NCBI GenBank assembly: GCA_964458125.1
Contig: CAYWHE010000196.1
Coordinates: 1-7,780 of the forward strand
Direction of reading: 5' to 3'
DNA length: 7,780 nt
Source of the DNA: CAYWHE01 sp964458125
GTDB lineage: Bacteria; Bacteroidota; Bacteroidia; AKYH767-A; OLB10
Shown here: positions 1 to 7,016 of the stretch, piece by piece
Layout of the letters: each line of letters starts with the position of its first letter
Position numbering within the stretch: the stretch's first letter is position 1
Position numbers and translations under genes: made by a program
Notes under the pieces: generated by a model
The model's database searches: none
What the model saw: only the letters and a program-made list of their open reading frames with translations
Told to the model about the DNA's origin: nothing

Positions 1-1607
1 TGCATACTACCGTCAATTTTATATGCAGAAGGAATCCGGAAGGCCAGGTCTACCACTTCATAATCCAGAAAGGGTGTCCGGACTTCCAGGCTGTTGGCCA
101 TGCTCATCCTGTCAACCTTGGCCAGCATATCATCCGGCAGTACCATGTGCACATCAGCCAGCAACATGTCATTTAGTTCCATTCCACCATGAATCCATGC
201 GGTTTTGGAAGATTTGCAGTCCACATACTTCCTGTCGAGAACGGGAAACGGGGGCTTCAGGAGTACCGAAGCCTGGTCTTCATCTGCAAAGCCGCACCAA
301 CGCCAGTAACGCACCGGAGCCGTGAGGGATGCTCCTGTAGAGAACCGGTTCAATTGCCTGAGTTTATTTCCCAACCATGAATTCCTTGAACCTCGGAGAC
401 CGTTAAACAATGGAGACAGCAACTTAACTCCCCTGGTAAACAATATCTGGTTTCGCATGATCCATTCCGCCTTATGTTTATGGTATCCGGCAAACAATTC
501 GTCGGCCCCGTCACCTGAAAGCGCCACCGTAACATGCTTTCTTGTTTCACGGCTGAGAATGTAAACGGCAATGGCCGAAGAATCTGCAAAGGGTTCATCC
601 GTGTAATCGAGAATGTCAAACAGATGTTCAAAAAAATGATCATTGGTCAGGGAAAAAACGGTATGCTCAGTTTTAAACTTCTGTGCGGCCAGTCGCGCGT
701 ATTGTGTTTCATCAAATAACGGTTCATCTTTGTACCCGATAGAAAAGGTATGCAGGTTTTTCACATGTTTGGAAGCCAGCCCAGCAATAATCGATGAATC
801 GATCCCACCGCTTAGAAAGGAACCCAATGGCACATCAGCCACCAGTCTTCGCTGAACCGCATTATCCAGCAGGTTAATCAGGGCTGCCTGTGCCTTATGA
901 TAGGAAACCGGGGGTTGTTCCATGGCATTGATGACATAAAATTTCTTTTCATCGGAACATTGTTTTTCCTGGAGGGATACCATCATCCAACTGCCTGCGC
1001 TCAGCTTCTTTACCTGTTTTAAGATAGTCAGGGGAGCGGGTATATAATTCAGCTGCAAATAGGTAAAAAGTGCTGACATGTTAATTTCCCTTTTTATTCC
1101 GAAGGCCATCAGGGATTTCATTTCAGAAGCAAAAAGAAAAACGTTTTCATCCGAATAATAATAAAATGGTTTCACCCCAAAACGATCGCGGGCCAGGAAA
1201 ACGGTCTGATTTTCCTTATCGTAAATAGCCAGGCTGAAAAAGCCGTTCACCTTATTCAGGCAGGAAGGGCCTTCATTTAAAAATAAATGCAGCAACACCT
1301 CCGTGTCGCTTTCAGAAACCAGGCTAACGCCTTTTGCGAGCAATGCATTCCTGTGTTCCAGGTAGTTAAAAAATTCCCCGTTAAAGGTAATGGTATAACG
1401 CCCGGAAGGATCCGACATGGGCTGCCCTCCTGCCGGGGATAAATCAATAATCGAGAGCCTGCGATGTCCAAAAGCGATCCGGGTATCGCGGAAAAAGCCT
1501 TCTGCATCCGGACCCCTCCTGGACAGGAAAGAGGTGGCCCATTCAATTTTTGGCAGATAGGAGAGACCGAGATCGCTGAAGGAAATACAACCGGCTATAC
1601 CACACAT
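1..1607 (-). CDS. asnB: Asparagine synthetase, glutamine-hydrolysing (partial, C-terminus off the left edge)
   Basis: Makes asparagine (or amidates a related carboxylate) from aspartate, ATP and glutamine in the cytoplasm. I translated the minus strand from the ATG at 1605-1607: 535 codons stay open to the window edge without a stop. The protein begins MCGIAG, so after Met removal Cys2 is the N-terminal nucleophile of a class II glutaminase. Other glutaminase motifs are RRGPDAEG, HRRLSIIDLS, FNGE with N76-G77 (oxyanion hole), SDTEVLL and ARDRFGVKP. The synthetase half has the ATP-pyrophosphatase loop SGGIDS at 266-271, SGDGADELFAGY at 364-375, and near the edge LPDDMLAKVDRMSMANSLEVR. The family usually has about 600-650 residues, so roughly 70-110 residues are missing. 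The start is fixed by the required MCG N-terminus; no Shine-Dalgarno is seen. It lies 179 bases downstream of lpdA on the same strand. Small departures from common sequences are NGEFFNY (often NGEIYNY) and LFAGY (often LFGGY). In Bacteroidota such paralogues also occur in surface-glycan clusters; this cannot be judged here. Confidence 0.96.
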   Translation of the reverse strand, partial: MCGIAGCISFSDLGLSYLPKIEWATSFLSRRGPDAEGFFRDTRIAFGHRRLSIIDLSPAGGQPMSDPSGRYTITFNGEFFNYLEHRNALLAKGVSLVSESDTEVLLHLFLNEGPSCLNKVNGFFSLAIYDKENQTVFLARDRFGVKPFYYYSDENVFLFASEMKSLMAFGIKREINMSALFTYLQLNYIPAPLTILKQVKKLSAGSWMMVSLQEKQCSDEKKFYVINAMEQPPVSYHKAQAALINLLDNAVQRRLVADVPLGSFLSGGIDSSIIAGLASKHVKNLHTFSIGYKDEPLFDETQYARLAAQKFKTEHTVFSLTNDHFFEHLFDILDYTDEPFADSSAIAVYILSRETRKHVTVALSGDGADELFAGYHKHKAEWIMRNQILFTRGVKLLSPLFNGLRGSRNSWLGNKLRQLNRFSTGASLTAPVRYWRWCGFADEDQASVLLKPPFPVLDRKYVDCKSSKTAWIHGGMELNDMLLADVHMVLPDDMLAKVDRMSMANSLEVRTPFLDYEVVDLAFRIPSAYKIDGSM

Positions 1608-1786
1608 AGAAACAGGTTTCCTGCTTTCACCCCTGAATGGAGTATGAAGCCGGTTTATATTAATTTATTTCAATTCGATAATTTCCCAAAACCTTATTCC
1701 GGGCCTGTTGTCTAAAAAAAAGTTATACAAACCCGGCGTATTTTTATCATTTCCTGCTTTCCTTCCCTGTCCAATCAATGGCGGGA
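1608..1786 (-). other. lpdA-asnB intergenic gap, no clear promoter
   Basis: This 179-base gap lies between the lpdA stop and the asparagine synthetase start, both read leftward. I looked on the minus strand for TAnnTTTG or TAnnTTCG and found neither, so the downstream gene either has a degenerate promoter or is transcribed from lpdA. The gap holds an imperfect inverted repeat around an A8 run (listed separately) and an AT-rich stretch near 1655-1690. No intrinsic terminator is visible: the T-run on the minus strand sits in the loop of the repeat and does not follow a stem. Confidence 0.5.
1699..1736. repeat. Imperfect inverted repeat flanking an A8 run
   Basis: The arms are CCGGG (1699-1703) with CCCGG (1732-1736), and further in TTGT (1708-1711) with ACAA (1727-1730). 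The arms carry 4 and 1 unpaired bases respectively, and the 15-base loop contains eight A residues (T on the transcribed minus strand). It could fold in the lpdA-asnB leader RNA, but a 9-bp interrupted stem can occur by chance. No role is established. Confidence 0.3.
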
Positions 1787-3175
1787 TCAGATATGAATCA
1801 CTTCCCCATAAGCGGCCGCACAGGCCTCCATAATGGCTTCCGACATGGTTGGATGCGGGTGTACCGATTTTATGATTTCATGTGCAGTGGTTTCGAGTTT
1901 CCTGGCCGCCACCACTTCTGCAATCATTTCTGTTACATTGGCGCCAATGAAATGGGCACCGAGCCACTCACCAAATCTGGCATCAAAAATCACCTTAACA
2001 AAACCTTCTTTGGCACCGGCAGCACTGGCCTTTCCCGAAGCCGAAAAAGGAAACTTGCCCACTTTAATTTCGTAGCCTGCTTCCCGGGCCGCTTTTTCAG
2101 TATAACCCACCGATGCGATTTCAGGAGAACAGTAGGTGCAACCGGGAATGTTATTATAATCGAGGGGTTCCACAGGCAGACCCGCCATATGCTCCACGCA
2201 AAGTATGCCTTCTGCAGATGCCACATGAGCCAGCGCTTGTCCTTTCACAATATCGCCAATGGCATGAACACCGGGGATGTTGGTCCGGTAAAAATCGTTC
2301 ACCAGCACCTTTCCCTTATCCGTGATGACCCCTGTTTCCTCCAGTCCGATGTTTTCAATGTTGGCGGAGATGCCTACAGCCGATAAAACAGCTTCCGCTT
2401 CCAGAAACTCCTCCCCTTTCCTGGTCTTTACTTTTACCTTGCATAAGTCTCCGGTTGTATCAACCGATTCAACGGTGGCATCCGTCATGATTTCGATGCC
2501 TGATTTTTTAAAGGAACGCGCCAGTTGTTTGGAGACTTCCTCATCCTCAACCGGTACGATGGAAGGCATAAATTCCACGATGGTGACCTTGGTACCCATC
2601 GCATGATAAAAATAGGCAAACTCCACCCCGATGGCACCTGAACCTACCACCACCAGCGACTTTGGCTGAGCAGGGAGGGACATGGCTTCCCGGTAACCGA
2701 ATATTTTTTTCCCATCCTGTTTCAGGTTGGGCAACTCCCGTGAACGTGCGCCGGTGGCCAGGATGATGTTTTTCGCTTCGTATACGGTTACTTGTCCGTC
2801 AGCTGAAACGACCTCGACTTTTTTTCCCGGTTTCAGTTTTCCGGTACCCATGATGGCATCGATTTTATTTTTTTTAAAAAGAAACTGTACTCCTTTGCTC
2901 ATGCCATCGGCTACTGACCTGCTCCGGCTGATGACGGCTGAAAAATCAACGGAAGCGCCATTCACCTCGATTCCATAATCCCGGGCATGATTGATATACT
3001 CAAAAACCTGCGCGCTTTTCAGAAGGGCCTTGGTGGGAATGCAACCCCAGTTCAGGCAGATGCCACCCAAACTTTCCTTTTCTACCACGGCCGCTTTCAT
3101 CCCAAGCTGGGCAGCCCTGATGGCCGCCACATAACCGCCAGGGCCGCTGCCAATCACGATTAAATCGTAGGTCAT
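1787..3175 (-). CDS. lpdA: Dihydrolipoyl dehydrogenase (E3)
   Basis: Reoxidises dihydrolipoamide with NAD+ as the shared E3 subunit of 2-oxoacid dehydrogenase complexes and the glycine cleavage system; cytoplasmic. The 462-residue length matches the family (about 460-480). Visible motifs in order: N-terminal FAD Rossmann site GSGPGG at 9-14; the redox disulfide in GGICLNWGCIPTK, with C40 and C45; an ATGAR segment at 140-144; the NAD-binding site GSGAIG at 178-183 followed by an acidic E201; the second FAD motif around GVHAIGD at 302-308; and a C-terminal dimerisation domain ending in HPHPTMSE, giving the active-site pair H441 and E446. All key residues are present. The ATG at 3173-3175 starts directly at the MTYDLIVIG strand, as is usual for this family. 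No E1, E2 or glycine-cleavage gene is in the window, so which complex it serves is unknown. A -7 element 23 bases upstream of the ATG suggests its own promoter. Other flavoprotein disulfide reductases, such as mercuric reductase, are less likely given the HPHPT ending and length. Confidence 0.97.
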   Translation of the reverse strand: MTYDLIVIGSGPGGYVAAIRAAQLGMKAAVVEKESLGGICLNWGCIPTKALLKSAQVFEYINHARDYGIEVNGASVDFSAVISRSRSVADGMSKGVQFLFKKNKIDAIMGTGKLKPGKKVEVVSADGQVTVYEAKNIILATGARSRELPNLKQDGKKIFGYREAMSLPAQPKSLVVVGSGAIGVEFAYFYHAMGTKVTIVEFMPSIVPVEDEEVSKQLARSFKKSGIEIMTDATVESVDTTGDLCKVKVKTRKGEEFLEAEAVLSAVGISANIENIGLEETGVITDKGKVLVNDFYRTNIPGVHAIGDIVKGQALAHVASAEGILCVEHMAGLPVEPLDYNNIPGCTYCSPEIASVGYTEKAAREAGYEIKVGKFPFSASGKASAAGAKEGFVKVIFDARFGEWLGAHFIGANVTEMIAEVVAARKLETTAHEIIKSVHPHPTMSEAIMEACAAAYGEVIHI

Positions 3176-3198
3176 AAAAATGTTCTTTATTTACGGGA

Positions 3199-3206
3199 CG
3201 AAGATA
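3199..3206 (-). promoter_or_regulatory. Predicted -7 promoter element of lpdA (TATCTTCG)
   Basis: On the minus strand this reads TATCTTCG, one base from the Bacteroidota consensus TAnnTTTG. It ends 23 bases before the lpdA ATG. A weak -33-like GTTTT lies 17 bases further upstream (3224-3228). Position and strand fit; the mismatch and the poor -33 box keep confidence moderate. Confidence 0.45.
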
Positions 3207-3483
3207 GGTATTCAAAGGAAGTTAAAACATATTCGAATTAAAATATTGAAATTCAAAATAATACAAATAATGTAATTTAAAAAACCAGGGAAGGGATTCT
3301 GTTTTGGAAGAGTTGATCGCCAAACACAATTCCGGTGCCTGATGGCCAGACAATCAGGAACTTATTCTGAAAAACAGAAATAAAAACCTGAACACAGATC
3401 GGCATTTGATTCCTGGCAATATTCTAACCCGTGCAACTTTTCATCTCCGGTATCCTTTAAATCTTCATTCCGGAATTGGTTTT

Positions 3484-3491
3484 TATCTTTG
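3484..3491 (+). promoter_or_regulatory. Predicted -7 promoter element of the M61 peptidase (TATCTTTG)
   Basis: TATCTTTG matches the Bacteroidota -7 consensus TAnnTTTG exactly and ends 25 bases before the ATG at 3517. The expected transcription start is near 3496, giving a leader of about 20 AT-rich bases. No good -33 TTTG is seen (TTTA at 3456-3459 is a weak candidate). The element decides the start codon: the earlier in-frame ATG at 3406 would be outside the transcript. Confidence 0.6.
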
Positions 3492-3516
3492 TCCATTTCA
3501 ATTAATATCCATTCCG

Positions 3517-5238
3517 ATGATCCGCTATTCCATTTCCATTCCAAACCCTTCTGACCATTTCATTCATATTGAAATGAAAACTGACAAGATTAAAGGAGCT
3601 TCTACTGCCTTTTATTTGCCTGCCTGGAGACCTGGACGGTATGAAATGGGTAATTTTTCAAAGAACATCAGGGGATGGAAAGCTTTTGATGAAAAAGGAA
3701 AAGAAGTCAATTTTAAAAAAATCACCAAAGATTGCTGGCATGTGGAAAGCCGGGGAGTAAAAAGCCTGACGATCCGTTATCAATACTACGCCAACGTGCT
3801 CAACGCAGGCTCATGCTGGCTGGATAAGGAGCAATTATATATAAACGGCATTCATTGCTTCCTGTATATCAAAGATCGGATGGAAGAAATCCATGAAATC
3901 AGCCTGAATATTCCTACAGGATGGAAAATCGCCTGTGGGCTAAAAGAGAAAAAGAAACATGTTTTAACCGCAAACTCCTATCACGAACTGGTGGATGGCC
4001 CGTTTGTGGCTTCCGGAAACCTGAAACATCAAAAATATGTAGTGGGCGGCGTCCCATTTCACATATGGATACAAGGCACCTGCAGGCCGGATTGGGAAAA
4101 AATCCTGAACGATTTTAAACGTTTTTCCGAGGAACAATTAAACCTGTTTGGTTCCTTTCCCGCCGAAGACTTTCATTTTATCATTCAGGTGCTCCCCTAT
4201 TCCTTTTACCATGGTGTGGAACACGGCAATTCCACCGTGCTGGCTATCGGCCCGGGTTATGACCTGATGAAGGGCGATATTTACCATGAACTGACCGGTG
4301 TTGCCTGTCATGAGTTATTTCATGCCTGGAACGTCAAAACCATACGTCCTGCTGAAATGCTGCCTTATCACTATCAGCAGGAGAATTATTCCAGGCTTGG
4401 CTATATATATGAAGGGGTTACCACCTATTATGGCGATTACCTGCTTGGCCGATGCGGGGTTTACAGTAATGAACAGGTGCTTGCGGAACTGGGTAAAAGG
4501 CTGCAAAGCCACCTTGACAATGCGGGACGACTGAATTACGCTGTTTCTGAATCCTCTCTCGATACCTGGCTGGATGGGTATGTTCCCGGTATTCCCGGGC
4601 GAAAAACATCCATTTATGATGAGGGATGCCTGATTGCGTTCATGCTGGATCTGAAAATCAGAAACGATACGGAAGGAAAAAAATCCCTTGATGATTTCAT
4701 GATTTTATTAAATACGAATTTCGGGAACCTGAAAAGGGGCTATACGGAAGCGGATTTGTTGAAAATACTGAAAATTGTCACCGGAAGAGACTATTCACTG
4801 TTTTTTGAAAATTATGTAAACCGTGCCGTTTCACTGGAAAAGGAACTGAAAAACCTGTTGCAATTGATAGGGTGTGATGTGATTTTAAAGGAAAATCCGG
4901 TTTTTACAGAAAATTATTTCGGATTTAAAACCATCCAGGATGGAGCGGTCACAAGGGTTTCTAAGGTTTACCCAGGTTCCATGGCGGATCAGTCAGGACT
5001 TTTTGCCGATGATGAAGTGATGGCGGTGAATGGCTTCCGCGTGGAAAACAACCTGCAGGCCTGGTGTGAGTTTTTTAAGGAGGAAAAGATTTTACTGGAT
5101 ATCTTCAGCCATCAATCGAATAAGAAAATTTCCCTGAAAACAGGATCAGATCGTTACTACCCGGTTTGCTCCATTCAACAGGCAGAAAAAACAGAGCCAA
5201 GGGCAGTTTTGTTTTTTGAAAAATGGCTGGGATGCTAA
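3517..5238 (+). CDS. M61-family metallopeptidase (glycyl aminopeptidase type) with PDZ domain
   Basis: A zinc-dependent peptidase of MEROPS family M61, whose studied members include a glycyl aminopeptidase; the natural substrate is unknown. From the chosen start it has 573 residues. Residues 1 to about 165 form the beta-rich M61 N-terminal domain, with the conserved YLPAWRPGRYEM and a following KNIRGWKAFD segment. The catalytic domain has GVEHGNST at 233-240, the zinc site HELFH at 265-269 followed by AWN, and the third ligand E299 in YEGVTTYYGD. A PDZ domain spans about 468-545 (GAVTRVSKVYPGSMADQSGL, then DDEVMAVNG). All expected catalytic residues are present. The ATG at 3517 is preferred over the in-frame ATG at 3406 because the family domain begins at its first residues (MIRYSISIPNP) and because a -7 element lies between the two. 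With this start there is no signal peptide, so a cytoplasmic protein is predicted; many relatives are exported. It appears monocistronic and is convergent with the ATPase gene, 53 bases away. Confidence 0.93.
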   Translation: MIRYSISIPNPSDHFIHIEMKTDKIKGASTAFYLPAWRPGRYEMGNFSKNIRGWKAFDEKGKEVNFKKITKDCWHVESRGVKSLTIRYQYYANVLNAGSCWLDKEQLYINGIHCFLYIKDRMEEIHEISLNIPTGWKIACGLKEKKKHVLTANSYHELVDGPFVASGNLKHQKYVVGGVPFHIWIQGTCRPDWEKILNDFKRFSEEQLNLFGSFPAEDFHFIIQVLPYSFYHGVEHGNSTVLAIGPGYDLMKGDIYHELTGVACHELFHAWNVKTIRPAEMLPYHYQQENYSRLGYIYEGVTTYYGDYLLGRCGVYSNEQVLAELGKRLQSHLDNAGRLNYAVSESSLDTWLDGYVPGIPGRKTSIYDEGCLIAFMLDLKIRNDTEGKKSLDDFMILLNTNFGNLKRGYTEADLLKILKIVTGRDYSLFFENYVNRAVSLEKELKNLLQLIGCDVILKENPVFTENYFGFKTIQDGAVTRVSKVYPGSMADQSGLFADDEVMAVNGFRVENNLQAWCEFFKEEKILLDIFSHQSNKKISLKTGSDRYYPVCSIQQAEKTEPRAVLFFEKWLGC

Positions 5239-5291
5239 ACCGATAATTTCAGACGAAAATTCAGCTTATGCAATTTGAACAACCGAAATCA

Positions 5292-6836
5292 TTAAAACAA
5301 CCTGGTCCGTCTTCTCCTGGTGCTGCCAACACCCAATACACCCAGCAAACCCCTAGTCAATTCCCTGGCAACGGTTCTCATCACCTGTCTTCCGGCAGAA
5401 CTGCCGGCAACCTGTTCCAGCACAGAGGGTTCCGGTTTTTCTGATTTCGATGCTTCAACCTCCTGCTGCGCTTCATCTTTATGTTGAATTTTGCTGCTCA
5501 GTATTTCATAAGCGCTTTCGCGGTCGATGATCTCATTGTATTTTTTCGTCAATGGTGACGCGGAAGTCAATTGCGATATTTCTTCAGGGGTCAGAATATC
5601 CATGCGCGACTGAGGGGCACATATCACCGTGTGTACCAGCGGTGCCGGGGAGCCTTTCTCGTCCAGCACGGTAACCAGCGCTTCCCCGATTCCCAATTGG
5701 GTCATCAGTTCATCTGTTTTATAATAAGTCGTTTCGGGATAGTTTTCGGCAGCTGATTTAATGGCTTTCCGGTCCATGGCGGTAAAGGCACGCAAAGCAT
5801 GCTGCACCTTCATGCCCAACTGGGATAATACTGGCGCCGGAATATCGGCCGGGTTTTGGGTGCAAAAGAAAACGCCAACACCCTTTGAACGAATCAGCTT
5901 CATAATGGCTTCCAGCTGATCCTGCAGGGCTTTGCTGGCTTCCTTAAAAATCAGGTGAGCCTCATCGATAAAGATGACCAGTTTCGGCTGATCCAAATCG
6001 CCTTCCTCAGGAAAGGTTTCATAAATTTCTGCCAGCAGGCAGAGCATAAAGGTGGAAAACATTTTAGGCCTTTCCTGCATATCCGAGAGCCTGATAATAT
6101 TCAGGATTCCCCTGCCCTGTTCATCTGGACGAATGAGGTCTTCAACCTCGAAGGAGCGTTCACCAAAAAACACATCTGCACCCTGTTGTTCAATTTCAAT
6201 CACCTTTCGGAGAATGGTTGAGGCGGTAGAGGAACTGATGGCTCCATATTCCCTTTTGATTTCATCCTTGCCTTCATTCAGCAGGAACTGCATAACCTTT
6301 TTAAAATCTTTCAGATCGAGCAGGGGCAACTTTTTATCATCGCAGTATTTAAAGACCAGTGAAACTACTCCTGACTGGGTGTCATTCAAACCGAGCATCC
6401 GTGAAAACAAGACAGGTCCGAATTCCGACACTGTTGCTCTTAACCGGACGCCTTTTTCATCCGATATAGTCAGCAGTTCCACCGGATATTGAAATGGCTT
6501 CCAGGGTATGCCGATACGGGCATGCCTTTCCGAAATTTTCGAATTTTCGGTTCCCGGCCGGCCCAGCCCGCTCAGGTCGCCTTTAATATCCATCAGCAGA
6601 GAGGAAACACCTTTTTCGGAAAGAGCACCTGCAATATGCTGCAGGGTTTTCGTTTTTCCTGTCCCGGTAGCCCCGGCAATCAGCCCATGCCGGTTAAACA
6701 TGCGCAAGGGTGCCTTTACCCGTACCTCTTTTAAGATCTCACCTTCCAGGCAGGCAGCACCCAGTAAAATGTAATCTCCCTGAAAGGAATAGCCATTATT
6801 GATGTGCTCAATGAAATTGTTCTTGTTGGTTCCCAT
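5292..6836 (-). CDS. HerA-like / DUF853 (YjgR-type) P-loop ATPase
   Basis: A cytoplasmic ATPase of the HerA/FtsK-like superfamily, in the DUF853 group that includes E. coli YjgR; the cellular role of this group is poorly known, and DNA translocation is inferred only from the fold. It has 514 residues, close to the family norm of about 500. Walker A is GATGTGKT at 55-62. Next come LLMDIKGDLSG, the Walker B segment LVIFIDEAH with D291-E292, and a sensor-like FFCTQNPADIP with Q327. The C-terminal 80 or so residues are a charged, low-complexity linker followed by a basic tail, STRRRRTRLF. Candidate starts are ATG 6834-6836 (MGTNKNNF), ATG 6840-6842 (MIMG) and an upstream ATG at 6906-6908. I choose 6836 because homologues begin with a short polar stretch before FIEHINNGY and a -7 element sits at 6853-6860, inside the longer reading; 6842 is almost as likely. 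There is no NurA nuclease gene next to it, unlike archaeal herA. The downstream gene converges. Confidence 0.92.
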   Translation of the reverse strand: MGTNKNNFIEHINNGYSFQGDYILLGAACLEGEILKEVRVKAPLRMFNRHGLIAGATGTGKTKTLQHIAGALSEKGVSSLLMDIKGDLSGLGRPGTENSKISERHARIGIPWKPFQYPVELLTISDEKGVRLRATVSEFGPVLFSRMLGLNDTQSGVVSLVFKYCDDKKLPLLDLKDFKKVMQFLLNEGKDEIKREYGAISSSTASTILRKVIEIEQQGADVFFGERSFEVEDLIRPDEQGRGILNIIRLSDMQERPKMFSTFMLCLLAEIYETFPEEGDLDQPKLVIFIDEAHLIFKEASKALQDQLEAIMKLIRSKGVGVFFCTQNPADIPAPVLSQLGMKVQHALRAFTAMDRKAIKSAAENYPETTYYKTDELMTQLGIGEALVTVLDEKGSPAPLVHTVICAPQSRMDILTPEEISQLTSASPLTKKYNEIIDRESAYEILSSKIQHKDEAQQEVEASKSEKPEPSVLEQVAGSSAGRQVMRTVARELTRGLLGVLGVGSTRRRRTRLF

Positions 6837-6852
6837 GATCATAAGTAAACTG

Positions 6853-6860
6853 CGAAGGTA
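6853..6860 (-). promoter_or_regulatory. Predicted -7 promoter element of the HerA-like ATPase (TACCTTCG)
   Basis: The minus strand reads TACCTTCG, one base from TAnnTTTG. It ends 10 bases before ATG 6842 and 16 before ATG 6836, so the transcript would have only about 6-12 leader bases. A weak -33-like TTTTC (6881-6885) lies 20 bases upstream. It overlaps the 5' extension of the longest open frame and so argues against the start at 6908. Confidence 0.45.
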
Positions 6861-6970
6861 CGGACGATAAAAAGAAAGGGGAAAAATAACCGGATGGCTT
6901 ATGAACAACCTGTTGAAATCTTTTTAGGCTAAAACGCTCAAAAACACTGGTTTATTTAAAATATAATCAA

Positions 6971-6978
6971 TAGCTTTG
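6971..6978 (+). promoter_or_regulatory. Predicted -7 promoter element of the secreted-protein gene (TAGCTTTG)
   Basis: TAGCTTTG matches the Bacteroidota -7 consensus exactly and ends 38 bases before the proposed TTG start at 7017. Upstream, GGTTTATTT (6949-6957) contains a weak -33-like box at about 16-17 bases spacing. The expected transcript start is near 6983, with a leader of about 34 bases. This supports real expression of the open frame that begins at 7017. Confidence 0.55.
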
Positions 6979-7016
6979 CAAGTTATAGTAATCGAGAAGC
7001 CACATACTGACCCGTT

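Larger units (their letters stand above)
3176..3516. other. Divergent promoter region between lpdA and the M61 peptidase
   Basis: This 341-base stretch has no gene. It is very AT-rich next to lpdA (about 3176-3285) and less so towards the peptidase. It carries a leftward -7 element for lpdA (3199-3206) and a rightward one for the peptidase (3484-3491). In between I see a short imperfect hairpin, TTATTCTG with CAGAA(A)TAA around an A5 loop (3362-3383), and nothing else I can name. The peptidase frame stays open back to an ATG at 3406, but that part lies upstream of the predicted promoter and resembles neither the family N-terminus nor a signal peptide. Confidence 0.7.

Noticed and set aside
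1778..2386. A 202-codon open frame on the plus strand opposite lpdA
   Set aside because: It lies entirely antisense to a clear dihydrolipoyl dehydrogenase, has a His/Cys/Arg-rich composition typical of a shadow frame, and has no recognisable motif.
3362..3383. Hairpin TTATTCTG / CAGAA(A)TAA with an A5 loop
   Set aside because: It is a short, AT-rich stem with a bulge in an AT-rich region. It is not followed by a T-run on the strand that would make it a terminator, and chance is a sufficient explanation.
5239..5291. Possible bidirectional terminator between the convergent peptidase and ATPase genes
   Set aside because: Only 4-5 bp stems such as TTTC/GAAA can be drawn and no clean GC stem followed by a T-run is present on either strand.
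6052..6492. A 146-codon plus-strand frame opposite the HerA-like ATPase
   Set aside because: It is Ser/Arg-rich and antisense to a well-supported ATPase with Walker motifs, so it is a shadow frame.
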